Shown here one piece after another: positions 1 to 53,966 of a DNA stretch of 64,000 nt; the stretch's first letter is position 1; each line of letters begins with the position of its first letter. Source of the DNA: Ascaris suum (lineage: Eukaryota; Nematoda; Chromadorea; Rhabditida; Ascarididae); NCBI GenBank assembly GCA_013433145.1, contig CM024169.1, positions 10,238,817 to 10,302,816 on the forward strand, in the 5' to 3' direction. The notes under the pieces were generated by a model. The model was given only the letters and a program-made list of their open reading frames with translations. It ran no database searches and was not told the origin of the DNA. The position numbers and the translations under genes are program-made.

Positions 1-39
1 GTGGAAATTTGCGGCACGTTATTCAAATGTTAACTTCGT

Positions 40-72
40 GAAATATGACCACTGTCAAGAAATATGACCACT
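40..72 (+). repeat. Short tandem duplication (19-bp unit)
   Basis: The word GAAATATGACCACT occurs at 40-53 and again at 59-72, a head-to-tail duplication with a 19-base period. It looks like a local slippage product, and no function is suggested. Confidence 0.8.
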
Positions 73-2179
73 CCAAAATAACGTTTCCAATTTGCTTGCT
101 TAATTGAATGCCTAAAGCGCCTTCCGCCCGTTGTTTAAATTTGAATGAGATATACGCGAGGGAATGGTCACCTGTTTCTTCGTTCAAATTGAAACGAGGT
201 GTATGCGAGGAGTTTCGGACTATCAGTATTGGCCAGATGGAACGAATTTCTTAGATGAGGCCTGCGAACCTTCGTCAGCCGTTCATGACTACAGGCTTTC
301 TGCTGCAATTTGAAGCGCCACGAACGCTTGCGCTATAGACGACTGCGTTACAATAGTTCGTAAAAAAATAGACCAGTGATGTATGCACAAAAATGTAGTA
401 GCCAAAAAAGATGGAAAAGCGTTGGCCTACAAAGAAGCAACTGAACTTCAAGATAGAAAGTATGGAAACAGTTGTGGTTGTTGGTCAGTGTAGTATGGGG
501 CTTCAAATCAGAGGGGATTTGTATAATCTAGAGCTACTAAGGAAGACTATATACAGATTAAGAACACCTAGACTATGAATTACTACCTCTGAGAATAGCA
601 GCAATCCTCCAAACGAAACACAGGGCACGATGAACTTCAAGGCCAATAATTTAAGTCTCAAAAATCCCACCGAAGCAATCAAATCTCATATATGCGAGAA
701 CAACCCAAATAGAACAGCAGCAACAGATATCTCAAAATCATCCGTTCCTATGAAGATTGGCAGCTGTACGATCTCGATCAAGGAAGGATTCGACCCGGAG
801 ACAAAAATTCTCTGTTAGAAGCTTCTAAATCCTCAGGAGCGAAGCAATGACTTCTGCAGACCACCTTGAGGTGGTGTCTTCCTGGCAATTTTCTGGAAAG
901 TGCTCATTTCAGCTGCTTTGTTGGTCACATGTTTTCCGTTAACTGCTCTTATATTGGATCGTCAAATTGCATATAAGAGATGAGACACAACTGCACTGAA
1001 AATATCTACTTCTTCAGAAACAATAAAATCAATGGGAAGAAAGAAGTTTTTCAAATTTTCGAAATTATAAACCCCTACTTTTACAGTCTTATAGTCACTT
1101 TAATATGGTATCATTTTAACGATTTACTCTCTTCATTCGGACTACGCTTGTACAGCGTTTGTTTTATTCGCCCTCTATGAAGTATGGTGATCAGCTATGG
1201 GCCGATATCTGAACGTTGCGTTGAAGAAACGCACTTCAACAACCGTCTATGAGGACTTCCGACTACCGCTTACATATCAATATTTTTGGGATTGACCGTT
1301 GGCCTGCGTTGTCCGTTCTAATAGCAAAAGCCACCAATGTAACTATTGATTGTGGCCTTAAACTGGGATATAAAATCATCTCTGGCTACAACTTCCGATG
1401 TTGCATTGACCAAAGGAATTGTTCTATCATTATTACTGGATCAGCAAGAAAAGGTCGTCTTCTTGAAACAAGTGTTGGGAATATACTCGTGAATGTCGCA
1501 TCATAAATGCTTTTCAGAGATTGCACATCACGGTTAACGCTAGATCTCTGTGTCATTTCTCGTACTATCCGAAACGTGAAATCATGTGCTTTTGGTGCTT
1601 TACCGTTTGAGATGAAATTGCAAAGGCGTTTTTCAATCTTCTTATGCTTATGAGTCCAACTTGGGCAAGACAAGGACACGGGAAAAGTCGAAAGGACAAG
1701 CATTTTCTAATCATAGGCATTGTTAAACAAAGAGAACATTGAACTTGTTTCTGTCCTTAAATAACAATGCTTATAGTTCGTTATGTGTGCGAATGATGAC
1801 CGCATAGTTCTTAGCATTTTGCATTGTTTTCTTATGCATAGAAAATGCAAACACTGAATTGTTGAAGATAAAAGGTTGTAGAAATCAGTCGAATCGGAAG
1901 GAGAAATTTCTTCCATTTATCTTTTTTCTTGATGAACTTTTGCATCGTGATTTCGTACCTGTTACATTCCAATAAGTGATTCTGCAGCAGAACAACAGAA
2001 TCTGCAGTTTAGAGCTTTTGCACAATTTTTTCGCATCTTTTAGAACTTCATATCTGGAAAGAAATGTTGTAATGCATTAAAAACCGAGAAAAGGTGAGCG
2101 AAGCATTTTGGATCGAGAAAAATATGCAAAACATTTGGAACTATCGTTTTGCCTAGCCAACTTATTCTTTCCCTTCTCT

Positions 2180-2201
2180 CCCCCCCCCCCCCCCCCCCCC
2201 C
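2180..2201 (+). repeat. Poly-C tract (22 C)
   Basis: An uninterrupted run of 22 cytosines follows a CT-rich lead-in (TTTCCCTTCTCTC). It is the longest of three poly-C tracts in the first 9 kb. Homopolymers of this length are prone to sequencing error, so the true length is uncertain. Confidence 0.95.
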
Positions 2202-3929
2202 GACCACTCAAAGAGGTGGTGGTTCCTGAGTTCGTTACGACTGTTCGGTGATAGACGCCTTCAAAATTAATATATCGGAAATTTTGCAACGGCTCTCATT
2301 GAGATAGTTTCTTAGAGAGCTAATACGAAAGAGCGTTTGAGTGTCGCATTTTGGTTGGTATAATATTGACGATAGCGAATGTCATGAATGCAACAGCGAT
2401 TCTTCCGTAAAGGCGAACAATTGTTACGTCGTTCAGCTATGCGTCGTCTTCTCTCTTTGAGACAATACGCACATTTTTGGCTTTATTTTTGTTTACGATT
2501 CCCCGCTTGGTCTATTCCATAGGGGAATCTTGTCCACTGCAAAACGGTGTATCGGCAAAGATCCATCAAGTGAATTTGCTCATACTGATAATATATATAA
2601 TGCACCAAAAGACATATGCAACTTCATTGCTAAAGAGTGAGCAATTCATTGATTGTGAGACTTTGCGTTGAAAATTTGAATTCGTCGAATAATCGACATT
2701 AATGATGTGCAAAAAAAAACTGCATGCAATAAAACATCAACAGGTCTTTTGCATTCTTCGAACTTAATTTCACCACCGAGCTGCTCTGCTAAGGCAACAG
2801 GCAGGCAGATCTAGCGAAGATAATATGAGATGCTTGAAGAAGCGAATTGATGCATTTTGCGTGAACGGGTTCGGATAGCAGTATAAGCAAGATAAGACCA
2901 GAATTGGAAAGTGCACTGAACACATCGTTCGGCTCATCAAAATTTGACGGCTGCATTATCTGCTGCAAAATTGCGAAACCTGGTTGCAGGCAATGAGTTT
3001 GTTTTTGTTCCCCTCACTGAAGAAAAAAACCTGACCAGATAGTAAATACTCGTTGCGAAAAGATATGAAAGCGACGATTTCGAAAGGACTCCGATAAGAG
3101 ACAAAACACTTTCCTGAATGGATAGAAGGTGATTCATTCGTCTTGAGGTGCATAATATTCAACTTGTACATTAAAATACTAATTGAGCTGTTGACGTGGA
3201 ATCGATTACAACGTCCGATTTGATGTAGCACCCGAACAAGTAGGTGGAGCCATTTGCATCAGGTGAAAATTTTCCAGACGGAAGCATGGCTACGAAAACT
3301 CACACGATTTAAGTAGTCGGTTTTTTGAGTTTCAAGCATAAAACAAGCAATGTCGGATCAAAAAGTCTAGAGGGAAAGAGAAAAAGTTCAGAAGTTTTGG
3401 ATGATCCGATTCTCATCATCGAGATATTCTGATATCTAAGAACAACGGGAAAATTATCAATTCATGCGAACGAAGGCAATCCTCTCTCTTTACTTTCCCG
3501 TATATACTGTCACCAAAATAATAAATGCAAATATTCTAAAAGCGCAGCATGTCGACAATTATGAATTGTCAATAATTATATGATCAAAACCGTCCTCTAG
3601 CAATAACCTCACGATCCGTAGTTGAAATTTCACATTGCATAAAATCACAAAATTGCGAGAGTGGATTCCTCCAAGATGAGATTCAAACTTGAAACACCCT
3701 TCAATATTTAGGCATCATTAGGTTGCAAAGAAAATCTGTTACAAAGGCTATCGAATTTGCTGATAATTTTGTCTGCAGCGAACTCGTTAATAAGCTAATG
3801 GAGGAGAGCCGTTACGCCAAATGTAGCCACTGTGAATAGCAGCATAAAGAAAGTGTTACATGCAACGGTGAGGACACAATATGCAACTTTTTATCCGGCA
3901 AAAATTACAACTTAACTTGTGGATGCACA

Positions 3930-4020
3930 TCCCACCGCTCCTTCCCCCCCCCCCCCCCCACCCCTCCCCACCTCCCTCCTTCATCCCCACCCTCCCTTCA
4001 TCCTTTCCTTCTCGGAAAGA
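3930..4020 (+). repeat. Poly-C tract (16 C) within a 90-bp pyrimidine tract
   Basis: Sixteen cytosines (3944-3959) sit in a strongly strand-asymmetric C/T-rich stretch running to about 4,015. The glycine-rich minus-strand open frame across it is a by-product of this composition and not a gene. Confidence 0.9.
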
Positions 4021-4144
4021 TGGCTTAATCCACGTCGACATAGCAGTCTGTTATTAAAAGCGAGAGGGCAGTTAAATTCACACCTATGACGTGGGGCACT
4101 GCATGTGACTCAAAGGTGACTTGCTTTTTTACTAATGATGTGAG

Positions 4145-4186
4145 TAACTCATACTTACCTCATGGCTTATATATAACTCATACTTA
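4145..4186 (+). repeat. Direct repeat, 13-bp word, 29-bp period
   Basis: TAACTCATACTTA occurs at 4145-4157 and 4174-4186. Both copies are followed by a CTC-containing sequence, so the duplicated unit is slightly longer than the exact word. Confidence 0.75.
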
Positions 4187-7100
4187 GCTCGCACTAATGC
4201 AGTTACAGCATGAGGCTGCTTTCTACGCCCTTCCTGCTTTAAATATGCCTCCCTTATTCTTCTTCTGCGACTTGCAAAAATGCTGCCGTCGACTAATCAA
4301 AGAATGTGGGAAGAATTTGTTGCGAAGGCTTTGTAGTTGGTCGGAAAACGCTGCAAGGAAAATATTTTGCTGTTGGTGCGATGTTGTTTATCGCTGTAGC
4401 TTATTTTTAGCTAAATGATGCTCTCTTTCTATGCTGTAGTATAGTCTGCTATGATTCAGCCCGAACAAAAATCCTTCTTATCATTCTTATCCTGCATTTA
4501 TTCCCGGTGCCACCTTTACCATACATCATAAAACTTTGACAGAGACTGGATAAGGTTTCCAAAAATACATGATCTACAATAGCGAAACCCAACTTTGATT
4601 ACGCGACTTAAACTGGTTATGTAATGCAACATCCTTCATTTCTCTCTAAAAACTTATCGAAAGCATGTTAAGTGGAACAAATACACCTACGAAAAGTTCC
4701 ATCGAGAATTTTCTTTGCATCACTAATTTTCAAAGCAATGATTGCTTGAAATGGCTTATATGATTGCATACTCAATCGTCAAAAACTTCTTAATTTCTCA
4801 TATTCAAAATTAACAAAGCATTTAATCTTTCATATATTTCATGATGCATGTTTGCATGATACATGCAATGTGGAGTCAATAATGGATAAAAAATGAAAAA
4901 CGAAGAGTATTCCATACGAAAATGGAAAAATGAGAGGAATCCCCTTTTTTTTCGTAAAAGACAAATTTTTTTTAAAGAAACGAGACTAGGATAGAGCGTT
5001 TTTTCGATCTTTTTTCTTTAAGGGAAACCTCGATCCGCACGCGCGATAATTCTTTGCTTCCGTTCACTGAAAGGAATTTTTGCAAGCTTCCTTCTAATAT
5101 TAGCTGAAAATTGTGAATCATTTGCTTTTTTTCAACACGAAATTCACTCAGAAGTTCGATGGCCTCCCTTCGAATAGAAGTTTACTGCATTTTGTGAGAT
5201 TTTATGATTATTAAGCTTGACTGGACCTTTTCCTAGCATTACTTTCGGTCTTAGTAATGAGCGTTTTGCAGTTTTCCTTTAAGACTTTAAACAATTTTGT
5301 GGCTTTTAGTGAACACCATAACGACTATCATTATCATTTTACAGTATATTAATAAAGCAGCCAATTTTCGGCAAAATTTTAGGCGATCTAAACAAGCACT
5401 TCAGTCAATCCAATCGTTCGGCTTATTAAAGGTGAATAGTTAGGAAGAAACCTATGGCATCCTCTACCAGTTGAAACGTGGTGTTCCAAAATAAGTGCAT
5501 GGCAAAGCCGAAAGACTACTTTCAGCTCATCACGTATGTGGTACTTATGCAACGCTCATTTGACAAATAGTCTTCATAGAATCAGCAAAACGCACTGATC
5601 GAACAATAAAGACTACCAGGGAGGTCAGCACATTTTGTGCTTTTTGCACTCTCATTTATTGAGCAATATGTTGTGTAATCGTTAAAAAAAGAATGAATGG
5701 GCACCCATTCAGATGCATTAACTCATATAAAGAATAATAGGACGAAAAAGAACTCAGTCTAGGCTGTCACAACAATTTTGATCATGCACGTTAATTTCGC
5801 TACCAAAATTCCTGCGATTTATGAAATGGAATACAGGTGGGGATCGACTCACACATAGGCCCAAAGCCGTCATGATTCAGTTATTGCACACTATTAAATA
5901 CTCTGTAAAAAAACTGAAGGCAACATGTGAGGTACAGAATACCAAGCATCAAGCTTGCCGAATATTTCCTCGTTCAAGTCGGCCAATCCTATACAACTGA
6001 GAAGAAAAAGGAGGGTAGCAGTGTTGCTGGCAAACACAGATAGCATATAAAAAAGGAAACCTCGTAAATATTACGAGAAATGGTAGTTTGCATTTGAAGT
6101 TCGTCATTGAGCCGCAAAGAAGCCACCGGAAATTTCAGAGGTCGAATAGTGCTTCTAGCTCTTAAGAACTCGTTGAGCCGTATAAAATATCCCCTTCAAC
6201 TGACTCATATTTCCACATTATAAAGTTGTTCGCTGAGCAATGTACCCAGCCAGCAGTTTGCATTAAAAAATGGCTTAAACGATACAGTTAATTTCCTTCA
6301 AGTGCCGCGAACTATTTCAACAAAAGTGCTTAGTTGATTTATTTATCCGGCCCATAAAAGCGTTTTTTTTAAAGGTATTTTTACGGCAACTGCATTTTCG
6401 TCACCAGTTATGCTCGAAAATGAAGAGCACGAAGAGGGGGGCGACCCATCATTTCCTTAGACTTTATGTCGCAAAAGGGTGCAGTCAAATCCATTTGCAC
6501 TTTTTTTCCTTACAGTGAATAATCAGAACTTGCACATAATCGGATGATTTAAACATAAATTAGCGAAAATTTATTTAGAAAGGGTTTTTTAGTGCTGTCA
6601 ATTTGAATAATAAAGTTGATTCTGCAATTATTCGTGCACATTATTCCCCTCTTTTATGATCACATATTTCAGTCTCGATCCGTTTGCTGTGCCTTTCAAA
6701 TTGACGGCAAGCTGACCTAAGAAGTGTTCCAGCACTATACAAGTGATATTTGAGGTATTGATTCACTAATAGTTCTTCTTTCCAACCTGTGGCAGAGAAT
6801 GTGCTTTTTTTTAACGCGATTATGAGGCAGAAAAGTGGTCAGATCAAAATGCATTGCTTTTTTTTGCTTTCTTCAGTCTATCATGCCTTCATTTCTCCTT
6901 CCAAAGATGGCTTTTACATGCGGAGCATGTGGAAATGAACGGCAATGAGTAGGAAAAGCGCCAAATGTGAAGCATGAATATTTGACCATATACATCTCAC
7001 GGTCACTACAGAACAATTTACAGTTCTCTGGCTGGACCATCAGGTAAATTTTAATTCAGCTAACCAACTTTTTCGGGCTACTTTGATAGCTTTCGTCTCC

Positions 7101-8976
7101 CTCTATTAAAAAAATTTTTTTTGAATTGAAATGTACACCTCAGAAATTTCCTTATCTGCTGTGTTGAATCTTATCGAATATTTAGAAGATACATTCTCCC
7201 CACTCTCATCAGCCATTTCACATTTGAAGAGATCGGCAGCTGTATCGAGTGGATTTGGAAGTGAAAGAGAGTGCAAAAAATGATGGCGACTCGTGTGGAC
7301 AACCGGATTTTAGAGATGTATCGCACCACATGGGTCTTTTTTTGATTGTTGAAACAATACGAGCGCTTTTTAAATTCCATAAATCGTTGTATGGAAGATA
7401 AGGAACAGAAACAAAATGAGTTGCTGTCGAATCGAAGTGAATTTGATTTTCGATTCAATTACAGTTCAGTTACACCCGATACGAATCAAAATAGTTGTGT
7501 CACGATTCAGTTCAGTAAAAATTGAAACAAGTTTATGAATATATGCGCATGTCCGTTCTCTTAAATATGTACAAGCATAACTTTTAATTATTCATAGCAG
7601 AAACTGTTTATTGAGCCATTTTTATGCAATATTTTGATTCTCCATACGTTTTTCTATACTCTGCATAAGCAAAAACTTCTCTGTAAGATGGTAGTCAGTG
7701 GTCATGGAGGAAATCAGATGCAGCATTGCACTCCGATAATAATGCATTGGTCATCACTGTAATTCTCCGTGAAGTTGAAAAATGTCAGTAAATTCACAGC
7801 CAGAAGCATATGACACGGTGGTTTATAGCATTAGTGATCTTCGTAACATATGTATAGCGATCTGTTTTTTTGTTGTCCATTATTTTACGCTATCTGACTG
7901 GAAAACTTACGTGATGTGTAAGTCTTCTTGAACCCTTCTCTTCGAGCTTTTTTTGCAATTTTCAGTACTGCTGAGCAGTTGATTAAATTTCTAATCCTTT
8001 CCGACTCCTACCAGCACTTTTTCATTTCCTTCCCGCGCATGTTTATCAGGCCATTGCAAGTGCATCCGCAGTCGGTTGTAAGGAGCTGGGAAGAGGTGGG
8101 ACAGCCGGAAATAGAATATGGTGGACGAGGAGGAGAAGAGGATGGGAAATGGAGTGGATGAAGGGAGAGATAAGCGGAAAAAGAATGTTCGGGCGCGGAC
8201 GGTTGGCCATCTAGAATTATTGTGTGAAAGCACCCCTCTTGAAATGATATTTGCGAGTGCTTCTTCAAGTAGGTGCTTTATATTGCCCGAGCCATTCACT
8301 TCATCACGCATACGATTATTCACAACTCCTTCTGACTAATCGCTCAATTTTTTCATCCTCTGCATGACTTCTTCCAGAAAAATTTTGGAACAGCTGGAAG
8401 AGCGCTTTTAGGAATTCGACATCCAACAATCACCACATAATGAATTTTGTTGACGGTAATATACTTTGCACATTTCGAACTGTGGAGCTACTTTTTGCAA
8501 CGTCGATGTAATAATCGCTTTTACGTTCCTAACTATGGACTTCTTAGCTTTCAAAATTTAAGAAGAAACAACAATTGCCATATCACGCGTTATCGTTCAC
8601 GAACTGTGGCGTTGAACGATATATCGAAAGCGGATGTAAGGACAATTTATTTGACTCTCTATGCTCATATATAGTACTCATACGAGTTGCGTAGAAGCTG
8701 ATAAATTAAAAATATCTGAACAACACAAACATTTTTGTCGTTGCTGTACCTTCTACTTTTTTTAGATGATCGCAATCAATCTGAAACTAAGAGGAAAGTC
8801 TGGATCCAGTGAGAACTTTATGGATCAGCTGAAGCAAAGTAAAAAAAAAACGGGGTTATCCATAACGTTCCGAAGCTGAACTTGAAACGTTCACAAAATG
8901 AGTCAAAATTGACAATTGATCCGTTTGCGTTATTTACTACAAATTTGAATCCCAGCTGAAAATCATTCCTCACCAG

Positions 8977-8990
8977 CCCCCCCCCCCCCC
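8977..8990 (+). repeat. Poly-C tract (14 C) plus CT-rich tail
   Basis: Fourteen cytosines are followed by TCCTCCTTCCTCTC and then a T-run. The layout, a C run next to mixed CT sequence, resembles the tracts at 2,180 and 3,944. Confidence 0.9.
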
Positions 8991-10029
8991 TCCTCCTTCC
9001 TCTCATTTTTTCCCGTAAAATTCAAGTAAAAGTTTTGAATAATTCCAAGAAATAAATAATCTATGAATGTTTACAACTGAACTTGTTAAAATCACGACAA
9101 TCGCAAGAAACTGGTTTTATTTCAACTAGTTTCATAAACAGACATGTGATTTCAAAAACAAATCGTCCAAAGTACTACCTTCACATCCCTAAGAGCCCAT
9201 GATAATGTCGATATTTGTGCAATCGCAGCATGTAACCACAATGAAGTGAAGATCGTTAGAAACTGTGATTAGCAGTTGCCATAACTTATGAAGAATGGCA
9301 CTGAGAATTTCGAGAACCCTGTTTTGGTCTTCACTTAATAATAGTACAAAGTTAATTAGAAAGGAATAATAATAATGCAAATCTCGGGGTGCGAATGTAC
9401 AGATGCTGTAACTACAGGTGGACATACAGTATGAAAAATCATGTCTTGCACGAGTAGCGCTTTGCACAGGTGCAATTCAAAAGAAATAGGAAGTCTTAAA
9501 ACAACCATACCTACTTCGGAGGAAAACAGCCTTTCAAAGAGTTTTGAAAAGTTGAATAATGAATCTCATTTTTTTCTTTTCATGGAAAGGGGCCAATAAA
9601 TTTTAGCTCTTTTTCTATTGTCCATTATGAGGTGGCATACCGAATTGAAACACTTTTTTGATGCTCACGCAACGATAACGATTAACAGGAATGGATCGAA
9701 AACAACATAGGTGTAGGAATGGAATTGATCGAAAATAGCATCAACATTTGTATGTCAAGAGAAATGACAAAAAATGCCTAAAAAATGTGGAATGCAGTAT
9801 AAATGTTCTTTGCATATAGTCAAATGGAACAAATTATACATTATAATTTGAGATCATTTCACAACAAAAAAAAAAATTTCATACATGCATGAAGTGAGTG
9901 GATATTGTGTATATTACCGGATAGACGCTTAATTCTGAGAGCTGAATATTCAAATAATCTCCTCCGTTCGTCTGTAAGCTTACACATATTTGTGAGGCAT
10001 TGATATTCTTAGGTCATGTCTATCAAATG

Positions 10030-10142
10030 TTTGTGTTTACACGTATGTCCGTTTGTCTGTGCGGCATTTCCACCTCAGCGATCAAAAAAGTAGATCTACG
10101 AAATTTGACGCTTACTATATGCAGTGTTAGTTGATCTGCTAT
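10030..10142 (+). repeat. Dispersed repeat copy with TGTCTGT motif
   Basis: The segment has a GTCCGTTTGTCTGTGCGG-type core followed about 45 bases later by CTACGAAATTTGA (10096-10108) and then TATATGCAG. The same order of words recurs at 16.85-16.93 kb. The family membership is my alignment by eye and has not been computed. Confidence 0.5.
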
Positions 10143-10590
10143 AGCAATATTCGAATTGATCCATTTATAGTAAACTAAATTTAGAGTAAACAAAAACTCG
10201 AAAGAAATCCAAGCAATTTAGATTATTCAAATTCCAATAGTATCTCGAAACCGATTGGTTTATGTTTTATGTCAGTCAAGTTGGAAAACAAAAGAAGTAA
10301 CGTATCAGGGAATGAAATGAAACATATTAGACGCACGACGAAGTGTTCCAAGTTTCGCAATTCAACTCATCAGACCAACCGGTTTCATAAATAGCCAACA
10401 AGAAGTTAAATGCGTGCAATAATGAGACATTACTAGTTAACTCATCTGATAACTGTTACAGGATTAGGTGGGCTATACGGTGAACTACTGAAAGAATGAA
10501 TTGTAACACTTAGCACGCTGACGACCATGCGTTGAAGCTTGTGTCCATCAATTGGTTTCTTTAAAGAGGCGTTGAATGATATCGTATAAA

Positions 10591-10634
10591 ACATGCAAAC
10601 TTGGCTAAGTTGCAAACATGCAAACTTGGCTAAG
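10591..10634 (+). repeat. Tandem duplication, 19-bp word, 25-bp period
   Basis: ACATGCAAACTTGGCTAAG is present exactly at 10591-10609 and 10616-10634, separated by six bases. It is a recent local duplication with no coding context. Confidence 0.9.
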
Positions 10635-11279
10635 GTGACAGCTGGTGAGTGAGCAAACCAGTTGAATGTAGCCATAACATGCAAATGTTCAGCTCAGCAA
10701 TATTCAATGACATGACTTTTAGGGGGCAAGACCAAATAATTTATCCACTCATCCTTGTCACAAGCAGTTATCCAACAATGCAACGACATTGCGCGCTCCT
10801 ATTCAAAAATAATCCTAGAGCAATGAAAGAATTGAATTAAATTGGCATCAGCTGATCACCGAAAATTCAATGTTGGATGTCAATTCATTCGGTGATGTGA
10901 GCTTACATACCTGCAAGGTGTCGATCAAAGAATATTCGGCAATATTTATTGCGAAGATAGCAATCTAAAGCTGAGAAAAGAAAACTGTCCCCAGCAAAGA
11001 ATATTCTATCTAATCGAAAGTATTAAAATTCACGAAAATATGCACTAATATACTTGAAGAATCCATTAATTTTCTGATACTGCTTTGTGATGAATGTAAG
11101 TTTGGTTAAATTTGTGTTTTAAAACTTTCAGCTCTCATGTGATTCTGCCGTGGTTATACTCAACAATAGTAGCTATATACGACATATTCAAAACGACATT
11201 TATTTAGGTCATCAAGCACAGGATTGTTTAAATAAGCTTATATAGTCCCGTTGAATGCATTCAAATTTGTGGTTCCCAA

Positions 11280-12398
11280 TTGATGAGATCACTTCTGACG
11301 ATTCTCAGTAAGTCGTTACGAAACAGAGTGCAAACGGCTTGTATTTTCTTGCTGAGTTAAAGCCATGTGAGCAGATTGCTGAGTGGCAGAACACACGAAC
11401 TGCGCATTTTGAAACGACGATCGTAAGCGTTAAGTGAATGGCAGGTGGTTATCTCGGCTGATTGCAATTTTCATACAACCCTTAGACGAGTCAGGCAGTC
11501 AGTCAGCCGTGTTTTCTCGGATATAGGCCGCTTGGTGCGGCTCATGTGAGCGTTGTGCTTTCGCATAGTTGCTTACTACTGTTTGCTGGCCGTATGCCGC
11601 AGGCAGTTTAGCGAATGGTCGTGAAAATGCGAATGCGTTTGTGTCAGCTGTGAGTCTCGCTCGCCCGGTTGTAATATCGCGCCACCAGTGCCGACTCACT
11701 GTAAAGCGCAAAACGCATAGTCCCGCTGAGTAGCATTCTGACTATCAGGAGTGTTGGCCGTTCACAGTGAGGCAGCACAAACTTCCGGCCTTAGTATTAT
11801 TGTATTCAGCCTGACCCGAAGTATCATCATTCGCTAGTGCCGAGTCGAATAGCGCATAGTGGACGAAGCTGTTGCCTGCATCAGCGTGTCTAACTGCTTG
11901 GTTTGACTTGTTACTCTTGCGAGTCAAATTGTGTATGCGCGAGAAAGAAGCACAGGCTGGCCTAAGAGATTAAAGGGCCTAGCCGGCTGGTTTGTTATTG
12001 TGCGCGTGACAAGCGATAACGTAAAACGAAGAAGCGCTACTGGCACAAGAGCGCGAACTTCGAGAGTGCAGCGAAGAGGCGTGCCTTGCGGCAAGTACCA
12101 TAGCCGGTATCGATTTTGGTATGGTTGTGCTGGACGTATAGGCGGCCAAGCACGCTAACACACAGAGGACACGCATTTAGCACAGAGCCTCGGCCGGGCA
12201 GGCACTCAGTCTCGGTGCCGTTCGAGCAGTTGTCAGCTATATAGAGGCAGCACAGCCCAGAGGCAGGCTGAGCCGTCGCGTTGAGAGCAGCCCCCGCCTC
12301 AAGCTGCTGTCGGCGGCGACACACCAACCATATCGGAAAAACGCGCATTTACTGGACAGTCGCCGCCCAGTGACGCGCCTCCTTTCTACGCTGTGACG
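11280..12398 (+). promoter_or_regulatory. GC-elevated promoter and 5'-leader region of the zinc-finger gene
   Basis: From about 11.3 kb, and clearly from 11.46 kb, the composition shifts to GC- and CpG-rich sequence and stays so up to the zinc-finger start codon. It returns to AT-rich sequence just after exon 1. I see no clear TATA box and no nematode-style TTTTCAG trans-splice acceptor just before the ATG, so the transcription start and leader boundaries are unknown. The last 114 bases (12,285-12,398) are open in frame with the coding sequence. Open frames on both strands here, including a 103-codon antisense frame, are expected in GC-rich DNA and are not called. Confidence 0.5.
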
Positions 12399-53044
<40,646 letters not shown>

Positions 53045-53693
53045 TAATGCTTTACGTCTTCCATGAAATGGTGATTATATTTTGGCCAAATATTTTCGGC
53101 TCTCAAAATTTTACTGTCTGACATTCCATGTCTGCATAGTTGTGAATGACAAAATTCAATTCTCGAGGCAATGTTTTAGTAGAATATTTCGAGTTCATGA
53201 GAGAGTCTTTATGCAAATCGTTGACAACCACTTTACTAAGTTTTGATACTTTATTTTTCTAAATTATAAATCAAATAAGCTCTGAATGAAAAATTAATCT
53301 TTTTCTCAAATCGACTATATTCTCTTGACAGCAATGCGTCCAATTGCCTATTGCAGACGTGCAGATGTCAATATGAAGCGTTTACAATTTGTAACGCTCC
53401 AATTATGTCTTCCTAAATTTAATCGGCTAATAACCAGATTAGCTATTCAGTAATTTATTAACCTTTCTACGTTACGCCTAATCTGTGCGCATCATTTTGG
53501 TGGTAAATAGGGAGTGTAGTAAGAGGGGTACTATTTCAAGTTATATGTAACGAATTGATAGGAGAACTGTGCAATGAAAATATCTGACGAGATGGAAATT
53601 TTAAGTCTAGTCTAAGTGCATTGCTTTATTGTAGCGAGTTTCTTTCGCTAGCATCTCCAGGAATAGTCCCAATCAGCAGTAACTGAATAAATA
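53045..53693 (+). terminator. 3' UTR with AATAAA polyadenylation signal at 53688
   Basis: AATAAA occurs at 53688-53693, 644 bases after the stop. Earlier weaker variants (AATGAA at 53285 and near 53573) could also be used. The cleavage site cannot be fixed without transcript data. Confidence 0.45.
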
Positions 53694-53920
53694 GATTTAC
53701 CGATCACTAAATTAAAGTTTTATCACTGATAGTTCAGCATTTGATATGACGAAATGATAACTAGTTATTTTTCATCGATCATTTGCTAATCTACTGAATA
53801 TATTTTTGAATGGTTGGTTCTAACTAAAACGTTTATCTCTTATCATTCGTTTCCCGATCACTTGTGCCCGTATCAGTTTACTTATTTGCGCAGTTATTAT
53901 CTCTGATTGTTTTTTTTTTT

Positions 53921-53966
53921 GTATGTGTATGTATGTATTTGCGTGTATGTGTGTGTGTGTGTGTGT
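53921..53966 (+). repeat. (TG)n microsatellite
   Basis: GTATG units followed by a pure TG run, preceded by a T tract. It lies about 230 bases beyond the proposed polyadenylation signal of the zinc-finger gene. Confidence 0.9.

Larger units (their letters stand above)
1..11279. other. Upstream intergenic DNA, no supported gene
   Basis: I see no exon here that combines recognisable protein sequence with convincing splice sites. The open frames are under 110 codons, and several overlap on both strands (for example around 8.0-8.3 kb and 1.25-1.7 kb), as expected by chance. The stretch holds poly-C tracts near 2.18, 3.94 and 8.98 kb, short direct repeats near 0.05, 4.15 and 10.6 kb, and one copy of a CTGTCTG-containing dispersed repeat near 10.0 kb. 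Distal regulatory DNA for the zinc-finger gene may lie here, but nothing in the sequence marks it. Confidence 0.6.

Noticed and set aside
8818..9006. 62-codon minus-strand frame with an Arg/Gly-rich start
   Set aside because: Its N-terminus is the poly-C/CT tract read backwards.
12037..12348. 103-codon minus-strand frame with many cysteines
   Set aside because: It lies antisense in the GC-rich 5' region of the zinc-finger gene, where long frames arise by composition. There is no family resemblance.
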